Shown one piece after another: positions 37,406 to 46,460 of a DNA stretch of 64,000 bases (its first letter is position 1; the number at the start of each line of letters is the position of its first letter). The notes under the pieces were generated by a model. The model did not search any database. It had not been told where the DNA came from and worked only from the letters and a program-made list of their open reading frames with translations. The DNA lies in NCBI GenBank assembly GCA_900468285.1, contig UBTF01000012.1, positions 248,001 to 312,000 on the forward strand, written 5' to 3'. The translations under genes were made by a program, and so were the position numbers. The DNA comes from Hyphomicrobiales bacterium. Lineage in GTDB: Bacteria; Pseudomonadota; Alphaproteobacteria; Rhizobiales; Rhizobiaceae.

Positions 37406-39292
37406 ATGACGGACAAGAAGAAAACGATTTCAGCGGATTCGGGCAATCCGTTGCAGACGATCATAAATCTTTGGCCCTATATGTGGCCCGAAGGCAGGCC
37501 AGACCTCAAGATGCGGGTCGTCTGGGCCACGTTCTTTCTTATCCTTGCCAAGTTCGTTCTCATATCCGTTCCCTACTTCTTCAAATGGGCAACGGATGCA
37601 CTGAACGGCAAGCTCGATATGGCGGGTCTCGTCCCCGTCTTCCTGTTGGGTGCAGTCGCACTTGTCGTGGCTTATAATCTGACGCGCCTTTTGCAGGTCG
37701 CTCTCAACCAGCTGCGGGATTCGCTCTTTGCCTCCGTTGGCCAGCACGCGGTCCGCCAGCTTGCCTTCAAGACCTTCGTGCACATGCACCGCCTCTCCCT
37801 GCGCTTTCATCTGGAACGCAAGACCGGCGGCCTGTCGCGCGTCATCGAGCGCGGCACCAAGGGTATCGAAACCATCGTCCGGTTCACGATCCTCAACACC
37901 GCACCAACTTTCATCGAGTTTCTGCTGACCGTCATCGTCTTCTGGATGACCTACGGTTTCATCTATGTGGCGGTCACCGTCATCACCGTCTGGGCCTATA
38001 TCTGGTTCACGGTAAAGGCCAGCAACTGGCGCATTTCCATCCGCAGATCGATGAATGACAGCGACACGGACGCCAATACCAAGGCGATCGACTCGCTGCT
38101 GAATTTTGAGACGGTCAAATACTTCGGAAACGAAGACATGGAAGCGCGCCGCTTCGATGCTTCCATGGCGAAATATGAGAAGTCGGCAACCGCCATCTGG
38201 ACGTCGCTCGGCTGGCTCAACTTCGGCCAGGGCGTCATTTTCGGCATCGGCTCCACCGTCATGATGGTGCTGTCTGCCTTGGCAGTGCAGCGCGGCGAAC
38301 AGACCATCGGTGATTTCGTTTTCATCAACGCCTTGCTGCTGCAGCTCTCGGTGCCGCTGAATTTCATCGGCTTCGTTTATCGTGAAATCCGCCAGGGACT
38401 GACTGACATCGAGGAGATGTTCGACCTTCTGGAAGTCGAGGCAGAGGTGGTGGATGCACCGAACGCGAAGGAACTTCAGATCGGCGCGGGTACCGTCAGT
38501 TTCCGCGACGTGCGATTTGCCTATGATCCCGACCGTCCGATCCTCAAGGGCATCTCCTTCGATGTGCCCGCCGGAAAGACAATCGCAATCGTGGGACCAT
38601 CCGGCGCGGGCAAGTCCACCCTGTCGCGATTGCTCTATCGCTTCTACGACATTCAAGACGGCTCGATCACCATCGATGGGCAGGATATCCGCGATGTAAC
38701 GCAGAAAAGCCTGCGTTCGGTTATCGGCATGGTGCCGCAGGACACGGTCCTGTTCAACGATACGCTCGCCTACAACGTCCGCTATGGACGGCCGGATGCG
38801 TCGCAGGACGAAATCATGGCAGCAGCCAGTGCCGCCCAGATCAGCGGCTTCATCAGCAAGCTGCCGCAGGGATATCAGACCATGGTTGGAGAGCGTGGGT
38901 TGAAGCTTTCCGGCGGTGAAAAACAGCGCGTCGCCATTGCCCGCACGATATTGAAGGCACCACCTATCCTCATCCTTGATGAGGCGACCTCGGCGCTCGA
39001 CACTCACACCGAACAGGAAATTCAAAGCGCGCTGGATATCGTCTCCAAGAACCGCACGACGCTGGTCATCGCCCACCGCCTCTCCACCGTCATCGGCGCA
39101 GATGAGATCATCGTTCTCAAGGACGGCACGATTGCCGAACGTGGCACCCATGCGTCACTCATCGAGATGGGCGGGCTCTATGCCTCCATGTGGAGCCGCC
39201 AGCGCGAAGCCATACAGGCAGAAGAACGCCTGCGCGAAGTCAGGGAACAGGACGACCTGGGTGTCGTGGACCGGGGAGAACCCGCGCATTGA
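37406..39292 (+). CDS. Atm1-type ABC exporter (half transporter)
   Basis: This 628-residue protein fuses a six-helix membrane domain (about 40-330) to a nucleotide-binding domain. Walker A is [17 protein letters not shown], the signature is LSGGEKQRVAIART, Walker B is ILILDEATSALD and the switch histidine is in IAHRLSTV. The membrane part (DSLLNFETVKYFGNEDMEARRFD) is typical of the Atm1/ABCB7/HMT1 group, which exports glutathione-linked compounds and supports metal or sulfur handling. It works as a homodimer. Substrate is inferred from the family only. ORF lies alone between two well-separated genes. Confidence 0.93.
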   Translation: MTDKKKTISADSGNPLQTIINLWPYMWPEGRPDLKMRVVWATFFLILAKFVLISVPYFFKWATDALNGKLDMAGLVPVFLLGAVALVVAYNLTRLLQVALNQLRDSLFASVGQHAVRQLAFKTFVHMHRLSLRFHLERKTGGLSRVIERGTKGIETIVRFTILNTAPTFIEFLLTVIVFWMTYGFIYVAVTVITVWAYIWFTVKASNWRISIRRSMNDSDTDANTKAIDSLLNFETVKYFGNEDMEARRFDASMAKYEKSATAIWTSLGWLNFGQGVIFGIGSTVMMVLSALAVQRGEQTIGDFVFINALLLQLSVPLNFIGFVYREIRQGLTDIEEMFDLLEVEAEVVDAPNAKELQIGAGTVSFRDVRFAYDPDRPILKGISFDVPAGKTIAIVGPSGAGKSTLSRLLYRFYDIQDGSITIDGQDIRDVTQKSLRSVIGMVPQDTVLFNDTLAYNVRYGRPDASQDEIMAAASAAQISGFISKLPQGYQTMVGERGLKLSGGEKQRVAIARTILKAPPILILDEATSALDTHTEQEIQSALDIVSKNRTTLVIAHRLSTVIGADEIIVLKDGTIAERGTHASLIEMGGLYASMWSRQREAIQAEERLREVREQDDLGVVDRGEPAH

Positions 39293-39542
39293 TGCGTATA
39301 AACGCTGGCGTTCAAGCCTAACAGATTGCTCGCCAAGCGTTTTGCCTGTAGTCACCTATTCGTGTGTTGTCGCGTCTGGGCGTGAATATCGTCGCGGAAT
39401 GACTATATGCAGAATGGCTTTGGTGCCGGAGTGGGCATTGCAGAGCCAGGCATTGCAAAAGTCCGGGCGCGAGGTTGACATAGCAGCATAGCGCCACGAC
39501 CCGGCCAGGCTGACCAAAGATAAATTCGGAGAAGAAAGATCA

Positions 39543-40241
39543 ATGAACCTGTTCGACACCATTCGTAACACCATCGTGCCGGTCCACAAGGAAGGTTACG
39601 TCTTCGTCGCCGCCTTTTTCGTCGCGTCGCTGGTGCTTGGCTGGATAGCCGAACCGCTCTTCTGGATCGGTCTGGTTCTGACTGCCTGGTGCGCCTATTT
39701 CTTCCGTGATCCGGAGCGGGTCACGCCGCAGGATGATACGCTCATCATCAGCCCTGCCGATGGAACCGTGTCAGCGATCCAGACCGTTGTTCCGCCGCTT
39801 GAGCTGGAACTCGGCAAGGAGCCGATGGTTCGCGTTTCCGTTTTCATGAATGTCTTCAATTGCCACGTCAACCGCTCGCCTGTGCGCGGCCGCATCATCA
39901 ATGTCGCCTATCGTCCGGGCCTGTTCCTCAACGCGGAGGTCGACAAGGCTTCGGAAGACAATGAGCGCAATGGCCTCGTCATCGAGACCGCGCATGGCAA
40001 GGTCGGCGTTGTGCAGATTGCCGGTATGGTCGCGCGCCGCATCGTCTGCTGGGTCAAGCCGAACGAGCCTGTCGATGCTGGCGAACGCTTCGGTCTGATC
40101 CGTTTCGGTTCTCGTTTGGACATCTTCCTGCCTGAAGGCTTCCAGACACGCGTGTCCGTCGGCCAGACAGCCATTGCCGGTGAAACCGTTCTGGCGGAAT
40201 TCGGCTCTGCCAAGGGTCCGGTCATCAGCCGACGCGGCTAA
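39543..40241 (+). CDS. psd: Phosphatidylserine decarboxylase proenzyme
   Basis: Psd turns phosphatidylserine into phosphatidylethanolamine at the inner membrane. The 232-residue short form has two N-terminal hydrophobic segments, [24 protein letters not shown] and, near the C-terminus, the self-cleavage site FGS in [11 protein letters not shown], where the serine becomes the pyruvoyl group. GGAGAAGAAAGATCA precedes the ATG. It is 20 bases before pssA, so both steps of PE synthesis form one operon. Confidence 0.96.
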   Translation: MNLFDTIRNTIVPVHKEGYVFVAAFFVASLVLGWIAEPLFWIGLVLTAWCAYFFRDPERVTPQDDTLIISPADGTVSAIQTVVPPLELELGKEPMVRVSVFMNVFNCHVNRSPVRGRIINVAYRPGLFLNAEVDKASEDNERNGLVIETAHGKVGVVQIAGMVARRIVCWVKPNEPVDAGERFGLIRFGSRLDIFLPEGFQTRVSVGQTAIAGETVLAEFGSAKGPVISRRG

Positions 40242-40261
40242 GCCTGAGCAGGAGCAACGCC

Positions 40262-41128
40262 ATGGAAACGACGACGCCCGAGCCCGGCAGCAACATCAAG
40301 CCAGAGATGACCAATGACAGTGGCCGTGGGCCGCGCTTGCGGGAAATACCGCTGCGTCTTGTCATTCCAAATCTCGTTACCGTGCTTGCCATCTGCGCAG
40401 GCCTGAGCGGCGTTCGCCTCGCCTTCGAGGGCCGCTTCGAACTTGCGGTCGGCATGGTCCTGCTCGCCGCGTTCCTCGACGGTGTCGATGGCCGCCTGGC
40501 GCGCATGATGAAGGCGACGTCGAAGTTCGGCGCCCAGATGGACTCGCTGGCCGATATCGTCAACTTTGGCGTTGCACCCGCTCTTGTCGTCTATGCCTAC
40601 CTTCTCGATCACGCCCGCTCGTTGGGCTGGATCGCCGCTCTTATCTATGTCATCGCCGCCGGGCTGCGGCTCGCACGCTTCAACGTCATGATTGAGCGTG
40701 AAGTTAAGGCGCCCTGGCAGAACGAATTCTTCGTGGGCGTTCCAGCACCCATGGGAGCCATGCTGGTTCTGTTGCCGGTCTATCTCGGCTTCATGGGCAT
40801 AGAGCCCGGCAAGACCTTCGCCTATATCGGCAGCGCTTACACGGTGCTTATCGGCTATTTCCTGATCAGCCGACTGCCGGTGTGGTCTGGCAAATCCGAA
40901 AGCCGCATTCGCCGCGATCTGGTCCTTCCCGCCATTCTCATCGTCGTTCTCTACGTTGCGCTGTTGATGAGTTTCACCTGGGAAGTGCTTGTCGTTACCG
41001 TCCTTGCCTATCTCGCCTTCCTGCCCTTCAGCGCCCGGATCTGGCACAAGCGATATGGCACGCTGACGATCGAGGAAGATATCCACGGTGACCATCACGA
41101 CGGTAGCGCCATGGATCGCGGTCTTTAG
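40262..41128 (+). CDS. pssA: Phosphatidylserine synthase
   Basis: PssA joins CDP-diacylglycerol with serine, giving the substrate of Psd. The 288-residue membrane protein has the CDP-alcohol phosphatidyltransferase motif in DGVDGRLARMMKATSKFGAQMDSLAD and about eight helices. The N-terminal 30 residues are polar. CAGGAGCAACGCC lies before the ATG. Being the type II (membrane) enzyme, it differs from the E. coli soluble PssA and fits rhizobia. Confidence 0.96.
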   Translation: METTTPEPGSNIKPEMTNDSGRGPRLREIPLRLVIPNLVTVLAICAGLSGVRLAFEGRFELAVGMVLLAAFLDGVDGRLARMMKATSKFGAQMDSLADIVNFGVAPALVVYAYLLDHARSLGWIAALIYVIAAGLRLARFNVMIEREVKAPWQNEFFVGVPAPMGAMLVLLPVYLGFMGIEPGKTFAYIGSAYTVLIGYFLISRLPVWSGKSESRIRRDLVLPAILIVVLYVALLMSFTWEVLVVTVLAYLAFLPFSARIWHKRYGTLTIEEDIHGDHHDGSAMDRGL

Positions 41129-41271
41129 TCCATTCGCCCGGACACGAAATGTCGCAGCCTGCAAATTTCAATTGATTGAATTTGCCTCGAATTCGTCATG
41201 ATTTCTTTTGAAAGAGGTTTCCGGGAAGACCGCCAATCGGCGGCTTTACAGGGGAATTCAGGAGATTGAAA

Positions 41272-41406
41272 ATGAGCGAAACGACGAAGCAGGACGTTCC
41301 GGCGAAACCGGACCTCAACAGCCATTACAGGCCGCTTGGCCTGAAGGCTGTAGCCGCTGCCGCTTTGATGCTGACACGCAAATCCAAAGAGCCGAAAGCA
41401 GCCTGA
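41272..41406 (+). CDS. Small basic/hydrophobic protein of 44 residues
   Basis: The reading frame encodes MSETTKQDVPAKPDLNSHYR then PLGLKAVAAAALMLTRKSKE and a short lysine-rich end. GGAG lies seven bases upstream of the ATG, and a strong terminator follows 60 bases after the stop, so it has the marks of a real small gene. The central stretch could be a short amphipathic or membrane-associated helix. I do not recognise the family. It lies between pssA and the diguanylate cyclase. Confidence 0.65.
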   Translation: MSETTKQDVPAKPDLNSHYRPLGLKAVAAAALMLTRKSKEPKAA

Positions 41407-41465
41407 GACGGCGGTAAATCGGCACAGTCGCCCATTTGGCGCAGATTTTTGACGAATTAGGAAAC

Positions 41466-41489
41466 TGGCACCTCTGGGTGCCATTTTTT
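41466..41489 (+). terminator. Rho-independent terminator after the 44-residue gene
   Basis: TGGCACC-TCTG-GGTGCCA is a perfect 7-bp stem followed by six T residues. It is one of the clearest terminators in the window and closes the small gene. Confidence 0.9.
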
Positions 41490-41705
41490 ATAGGCGTGGT
41501 TTAGTAGCTGGATTTGCGCCCAGCGCCATGCAAAGATACGGCTATTCTTGGAGCCGGCGAAAACACAAAATATAAAACAATATCGTTTATCGTTCTTTTT
41601 TCGGAAAATTGTTTCTCTACCGTTTGCTACTATCCAGCTTGGCCAACTTTCAGACGAACGAAGACAATGACACCGTAATTCGTTTTCAAAGGTTGCGACC
41701 AACTC

Positions 41706-42998
41706 ATGCGGGATAAAATTCTTCTCATCGAAGATTCAGTTGCTCTTTCCATTCTGCTGAAGACGCGGCTCGCGGACGAGACTAACGCCGAGATTTTCCA
41801 TTGCGAAACGATGTCGCAAACCGCTGATCTCCTCAAGCGACATAAGTTTACGCTTGCGTTGACCGGTCTGACAGTACCCGACGCACCAAACGGCGAAATC
41901 CTCAATCTGCTGGAAAAGCGCAAAGTCCCGACGATTGTCTTTACGGCGACTGTGGACGAGCAGGCACGGCAGCACTATGCCGAAAAGAAGATCATCGACT
42001 ATATCGTCAAGGACGGACGTCGCACGGTCGATACGGTGGTCAAGACGGTCGACCGTATCTTGGCCAACAGACAATTTTCCATTCTCATCGTTGATGACGC
42101 GAAAGCGGCACGGTCCAGCCTCAAGGAAATTTTGACACGGCAGAATTTCACCGTGCAGGAGGCCTATTCGGGCGCACAGGCCCTTGATATCCTGGCCAGC
42201 AATCCCTCGATACAACTCGTCATCACCGATTACTACATGCCGGATATGGATGGCTACGAGTTGACGCGCCTCATCCGCGCTGGACGCTCCTCCGAAGAAC
42301 TTCGCATTATCGGCGTTTCGTCATCCACCGATAGAATGCTCTCGGCGCATTTTCTGAAAGCCGGTGCGTCGGATTTCATCTACCGGCCCTTTGTGCCGGA
42401 AGAGCTACAATGTCGTATCGATAACAATGTCGAAACGTTGAAACAGTTGATGCGTCTGCGTGAGCTTGCTGAAAAGGATCACCTCAGCGGCCTGCCGAAC
42501 AGACGTTCCTTTTTCGACCATGCAACCGGTCTGCTGGAAAACCTGAAGGTAACCGGTGCACGTGGGGCAGTCGCCATTGTGGACATCGACCACTTCAAGC
42601 AGATCAACGATACATTTGGTCATAGCGCAGGTGACAAGGCGCTGAAAATGCTTGCCAACCTGCTCTCGGACTTCTGTAGCAAAGGCGAACACCTCGCCGC
42701 ACGCATTGGCGGTGAAGAATTCGCGATTTTCCTCAAAGGCTTGGACGGCCAGCAGGCCCACGCATTCTGCGAAAGCCTTCGTCAGGAAGTCGCGGCGAAT
42801 GCGGAAAGCCTCGTCGGTTCCGAGATACCTTTGACGATTTCCGTCGGCGTCGTGGAGGTGGAAAAGGGCGGATCTCTTGATCAGCAGCTGACGGCCGCCG
42901 ACCAATTGCTTTACATTGCAAAAGCCAATGGTCGTAACTGCATCTATTCCGATGTCATGGCGCGCCGAGAGCTGTCCAGGCTTGACCAGATGTCATGA
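41706..42998 (+). CDS. Dual-receiver GGDEF diguanylate cyclase
   Basis: This 430-residue protein should make cyclic di-GMP. Domains: receiver 1 (about 3-118), receiver 2 (125-243) and GGDEF (255-420). Receiver 2 has the phosphoacceptor Asp175 in VITDYYMPDMDG; in receiver 1 the matching residue is Gly54 (LTGLTVPD), so it cannot be phosphorylated there. The active site is RIGGEEF (GGEEF at 335-339) with IVDIDHFKQIND upstream. The inhibitory I-site RxxD reads KGEH (326-329), so product feedback is probably lost. The layout equals PleD, but no divK is next to it and it is probably a separate PleD-like enzyme. Confidence 0.93.
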   Translation: MRDKILLIEDSVALSILLKTRLADETNAEIFHCETMSQTADLLKRHKFTLALTGLTVPDAPNGEILNLLEKRKVPTIVFTATVDEQARQHYAEKKIIDYIVKDGRRTVDTVVKTVDRILANRQFSILIVDDAKAARSSLKEILTRQNFTVQEAYSGAQALDILASNPSIQLVITDYYMPDMDGYELTRLIRAGRSSEELRIIGVSSSTDRMLSAHFLKAGASDFIYRPFVPEELQCRIDNNVETLKQLMRLRELAEKDHLSGLPNRRSFFDHATGLLENLKVTGARGAVAIVDIDHFKQINDTFGHSAGDKALKMLANLLSDFCSKGEHLAARIGGEEFAIFLKGLDGQQAHAFCESLRQEVAANAESLVGSEIPLTISVGVVEVEKGGSLDQQLTAADQLLYIAKANGRNCIYSDVMARRELSRLDQMS

Positions 42999-43008
42999 GG
43001 CAAGGGCT

Positions 43009-43770
43009 CTAGAACAGCGACATTTGCGCGTCGTCTTTCGGCGCCTTTTTCGGGGCTGTGGGCAGGCTTTCCGCAACCGGCTCAAGCAGATCCGCGCCGG
43101 TGTTGCTAACCTTGTTGACCTTATCAGACACCGGAATCATCTCAAACAAATCCTCATCCGCCGCCCGCATCAGCTCCGCAACATCGCGCGGTTCCTGGGT
43201 CTTGCAGTCCAGCCAGCGGGTGAAATCTTCCGGAGAGACAACAACCGGCATCCGGTCATGAATCTGTCCAATCGTCCGGTTTGCGGCCGTAGTCAAAATG
43301 GCGCCAGTGTCCACTTCAGAACCGTCAGCCGATGACCAGGTTTCCATCAGGCCGGCAAAGGCAATCACGCCGCCGCGCTTGGGCTTTATGAAATAGGCCT
43401 GCGATCTCCCGCCCTCCTCTTTCGATGGTCTGCGCCATTCATAAAAGCCCGTAACCGGAATAAGAATTCGCCGGTGCCGCATGGCCGCCCGAAAAGAGGC
43501 TTTGCCGATTGCTGTTTCGGCACGCGCATTGATCAGCAAAGGAAACTCCTTCGGATCCTTTACCCAGCCCGGTAGGAAGCCCCAGCGCACAAGCAATGCT
43601 TGCCGGTTGGGCAGGTTGCTTCCCGGCTCGGAGTGACCACCTTCCACGACGACGAGAATGGGCTGTGTCGGCGCAATATTGAACCTTGCCGGAAAATCCT
43701 CCAGCTCGCTGAGGTTCATATAGTCCGCGACTTCTCCCGGCGCGGCATCCAGCACGAAACGTCCACACAT
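43009..43770 (-). CDS. SRAP family protein (YedK/HMCES-like)
   Basis: SRAP proteins crosslink covalently to abasic sites in single-stranded DNA and shield them. The 253-residue protein starts MCGRFVLDA; Cys2, freed after Met removal, is the crosslinking residue. The Asn in PARFNIAPTQ, the Glu in PVTGFYEWRR and the His in RMPVVVS... (IHDRMPV) complete the active site. It is convergent with the diguanylate cyclase, 10 bases apart, and followed upstream by ynfA on the same strand, 12 bases away. Confidence 0.94.
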   Translation of the reverse strand: MCGRFVLDAAPGEVADYMNLSELEDFPARFNIAPTQPILVVVEGGHSEPGSNLPNRQALLVRWGFLPGWVKDPKEFPLLINARAETAIGKASFRAAMRHRRILIPVTGFYEWRRPSKEEGGRSQAYFIKPKRGGVIAFAGLMETWSSADGSEVDTGAILTTAANRTIGQIHDRMPVVVSPEDFTRWLDCKTQEPRDVAELMRAADEDLFEMIPVSDKVNKVSNTGADLLEPVAESLPTAPKKAPKDDAQMSLF

Positions 43771-43782
43771 GACTTTAAGCTC

Positions 43783-44106
43783 TCATCCTCTTGGAGCGAA
43801 CAATATGAGCGAAGCACCCGCAAGGCAAATCGCCCCACCGGCCATATCGAATCTGTCCGGAAGCTGTCCCTCGACGGCCCACAGCCAGAGCAGTGAGGCG
43901 ACGATGTAAATTCCCCCATAGGCGGCATAGGCACGCCCGGCAGTATCAGCCGGAACCAGTGCAAGAAGCCATGCAAACACAACCAGCGACGCCACGCCGG
44001 GAACAAGCCAGCCGATGGACTTTTCCATGCGCAGCCAGGCCCAGAAGGCAAAGCAGCCTGCAATTTCGGCCAGCGCTGCGGCGGCATAGATGAGATAGAG
44101 TTTCAT
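43783..44106 (-). CDS. ynfA: YnfA family membrane protein (UPF0060)
   Basis: This 107-residue protein has four membrane helices and the family features [36 protein letters not shown] and [20 protein letters not shown]. YnfA is a small multidrug resistance-like protein of weakly known function. The ATG at 44106 follows a long leader toward the divergent Nudix gene. Only 12 bases separate it from the SRAP gene, so they may share a transcript. Confidence 0.92.
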   Translation of the reverse strand: MKLYLIYAAAALAEIAGCFAFWAWLRMEKSIGWLVPGVASLVVFAWLLALVPADTAGRAYAAYGGIYIVASLLWLWAVEGQLPDRFDMAGGAICLAGASLILFAPRG

Positions 44107-44277
44107 GCGATGTTCCCGCCGGTGACCGGCCTGCGCGCGGACTGATCAAAATCGAAGATCCTCATATAGCTGATGCAGTTAGCCTTGCCTCAAGAATTTC
44201 CTGCAACGTGAAGCTGTTGCCACGTTTCCTGCAAGGTTCAGGTCATAATGATCATCGATATCGCACAAGGATACCGT

Positions 44278-44697
44278 ATGCCCCTGCCCCAAGCTGCCTC
44301 TTCCGCAATCGTTCGACGCGCCGATCGCGTGCTCCTCGTGCGCCGCATCAATCCTCCCTCGCAAGACATGTTCGCCTTTCCGGGAGGTCGCGGTGAGCCG
44401 GGTGAAAGCCCGGACGAAACTGCCCTGCGTGAACTGGAAGAGGAAACCGGCATCGTCGCCCGTCATCCACAGCTTTTCGCGACCTATGATCTGCCCGGCT
44501 ATGACGCTGACGGACATTTGACCAGCCATTTCTTTCTCTCGGTATACACTGTGGAAGCCGACAGCAACGCAATCGTGGTGGCAGCAGACGATGCGGCAGA
44601 AGCCGGGTGGTACACGCTGGATGAAATCCGAAGCCTGCCTGCGCCGGAAAGCGTTGTCGAGTGTGCAGAACGTCTGCTGGGGCAGTTGCAATGCTGA
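44278..44697 (+). CDS. Nudix hydrolase
   Basis: This 139-residue pyrophosphatase has a complete Nudix box, GRGEPGESPDETALRELEEETGI, fitting G-x5-E-x7-REUxEExGU. Such enzymes hydrolyse nucleoside diphosphates linked to another group; the substrate here is unknown. The frame is open from an ATG at 44248, but AAGGA six bases before the ATG at 44278 favours the shorter form. The end overlaps the start of the TIGR02301 gene by about seven bases, so the two are coupled. Confidence 0.9.
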   Translation: MPLPQAASSAIVRRADRVLLVRRINPPSQDMFAFPGGRGEPGESPDETALRELEEETGIVARHPQLFATYDLPGYDADGHLTSHFFLSVYTVEADSNAIVVAADDAAEAGWYTLDEIRSLPAPESVVECAERLLGQLQC

Positions 44698-45191
44698 GAA
44701 GAATCGCGGCTATCTCCGGGCGGATGAGTAAACCGTCATGCCGGGTAATGCGTAAATTGATGAAAAGACGGATGGAATGGATGCTTGCAATCGCTGTGGC
44801 AACGGGAACGCCGTTGACCGTGGCCAATGCTGCGCAGCACACTCCACCGCCGCCGCCAGCCGCTGCCCAGCAGGAAAACAAGCCAGCAGCACCCTATGAC
44901 AACCAGATGGCGCGACTGTCTGAGATACTGGGGGCCGTGCAATATCTGCGCACGCTTTGTCCGGCGACAGGCTCGGAGGAATGGCGCAAGTCGATGAGCG
45001 ACCTTCTGGCGGCAGACACCGCCAATGAGCCCAATCGGCGGCAGCGAATGACTGCCGCATTCAACCGTGGCTATCGCAGTTTTGCGGCCGTTCACACGGC
45101 CTGCACGCCTGCCGCAATCGCTGCAGAAGAGAAATACCGTATCGAAGGGGCAACACTGGCGCAGGAAATTGCGTCAAGGTTCGGAAATTAG
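44691..45191 (+). CDS. TIGR02301 family protein
   Basis: This family of unknown function is confined to alphaproteobacteria. A hydrophobic segment (MEWMLAIAVATGTPLTVANAA) acts as signal peptide, cleaved near ANA, so the mature form should be periplasmic. The mature part begins with a Pro/Ala/Gln stretch, then ARLSEILGAVQYLRTLCP, two conserved cysteines (in TLCPATG and HTACTP), and a helical remainder. Starts at 44691 or 44748 are possible; the former overlaps the Nudix stop and has GGGG upstream. Confidence 0.85.
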   Translation: MLRRIAAISGRMSKPSCRVMRKLMKRRMEWMLAIAVATGTPLTVANAAQHTPPPPPAAAQQENKPAAPYDNQMARLSEILGAVQYLRTLCPATGSEEWRKSMSDLLAADTANEPNRRQRMTAAFNRGYRSFAAVHTACTPAAIAAEEKYRIEGATLAQEIASRFGN

Positions 45192-45296
45192 TGGTTTATT
45201 AACCTCTTTTGGCTGCGGGCCGTGCCGTTTTGAGAAAAGACTGTTAGAGTTGTTAACAGGGTGGTAACGAGTTGCCCGCCTTGTCGAGGATGAAAG

Positions 45297-45554
45297 ATGC
45301 AAACAAGCCGTAACGAAATCCACGATATGATCGCGCATGAAAAGATGCAGGTCGCTCTGGAACATCAAAACGAAGCATGGGCCGACGGTATGGCCGATGG
45401 GATCGAGCCGGAGATCATCGCTGACGCCGCTATCGCTCTTGCCATGCGCGAAACCATCCGTATGCACGGTGAAGCGGGCGCTGAAGCCATGCTGGAATCT
45501 CTGCGCCAGCGCATGCTTGAGGGCGAATTCTCCCCTCACCGCATTATTCAGTAA
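45297..45554 (+). CDS. Conserved small protein of unknown function
   Basis: I do not recognise this 85-residue protein. It is helical and acidic (EALEHQNEAWADG-like, IADAAIALAMRETIRMHGEAGAEAMLESL), without signal or membrane segment, so it is probably cytoplasmic. AGGATGAAAG lies before the ATG. It is 16 bases before the next gene and co-directional. A rhizobial lineage-specific protein is likely. Confidence 0.6.
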   Translation: MQTSRNEIHDMIAHEKMQVALEHQNEAWADGMADGIEPEIIADAAIALAMRETIRMHGEAGAEAMLESLRQRMLEGEFSPHRIIQ

Positions 45555-45570
45555 GCTGGAGTTTTATATC

Positions 45571-46320
45571 ATGTATCGCTCTCGCAAGGGGTTTTTGCGG
45601 TCGACAGCCGCTGTTTCCTTGATGCTCTCGTTGTCCGTCTTCGCCGTCAGCGTTCCAGGCTCTGCTTTCGCCCTGTCGGAATTGCGGCCAGCGCAGGATC
45701 CCGCCAGTAGCGAAGGTGAAAAACCTGCTGAAAACAAGCAGCCCGTAGAGCCGGACGCAGTCGAAGGTGATTCGGACGGCATTCCGCTCCCCGATCCCCT
45801 GGTAAATCGCTCCGGCGCGCAGAAGGCCGAACAGCCCCAGAACGATACACCGCAGATTTCGGCACAGATCGAGCACGATATCAGCAAGGCACCTGAGCCG
45901 GTTCGTCGCCTGCGCCAGCTGATCATCGATGCAGCCTCTACCGGCGACATTGAAAAATTGCGCCCGCTCGTCAATCCCGGCCCGAACCAGGCAAGGGTGG
46001 ATGGTGATGCGGAAGATCCCGTCGCTGCTCTCAAGAGCTTCTCCGGCGATCCGGATGGGCTGGAAGTCCTCGCCATCATCATTGATCTGCTGTCGACCGG
46101 CTATGCGCATGTGGACGCTGGCACGCCTGACGAAATGTATGTCTTCCCCTATTTTGCCGGAAAGCCGCTCAACACCCTCACTCAGCCTGAAAAGGTGGAG
46201 TTGCTGCGGATCATCACCGCGGGCGATCTCGCGGATATGCAGGAATACGGGAATTACAGTTTCTACCGGATCGGCATCTCGCCTGACGGCCAGTGGAAGT
46301 TCTTCACGGCGGGGGATTGA
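45571..46320 (+). CDS. Putative secreted protein of unknown function
   Basis: The 249-residue protein has a signal peptide (FLRSTAAVSLMLSLSVFAVSVPGSAFA), an acidic Glu/Pro-rich stretch, then a globular part from about residue 105: PVRRLRQLIIDAASTGDIEKLRPLV, and a C-terminal part with DEMYVFPYFAGKPLNTLTQPEK and FYRIGISPDGQWKFFTAGD. The middle looks like a small helical repeat (TGDIEKLRPLV resembles an ankyrin-type helix) but no family was recognised. GGAG lies nine bases before the ATG. Periplasmic location is predicted. Confidence 0.7.
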   Translation: MYRSRKGFLRSTAAVSLMLSLSVFAVSVPGSAFALSELRPAQDPASSEGEKPAENKQPVEPDAVEGDSDGIPLPDPLVNRSGAQKAEQPQNDTPQISAQIEHDISKAPEPVRRLRQLIIDAASTGDIEKLRPLVNPGPNQARVDGDAEDPVAALKSFSGDPDGLEVLAIIIDLLSTGYAHVDAGTPDEMYVFPYFAGKPLNTLTQPEKVELLRIITAGDLADMQEYGNYSFYRIGISPDGQWKFFTAGD

Positions 46321-46460
46321 GGTCCGCACCTTCGTGCAATGCGCCTCACTCCTGCTGCTCCCACACCTTTCTAATGGACATCAGGCCAAGAGAAGGGTTT
46401 CAATTGCATTGAAAACGCTCTAGCTCTTCGGGAAAGAACGAACCCCGAGTGGTAACGCCC

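Noticed and set aside
37430-39151. 573-codon open frame on the minus strand opposite the Atm1-type gene
   Set aside because: Its sequence is a mirror of the ABC transporter codon bias; the plus-strand gene has all ABC motifs.
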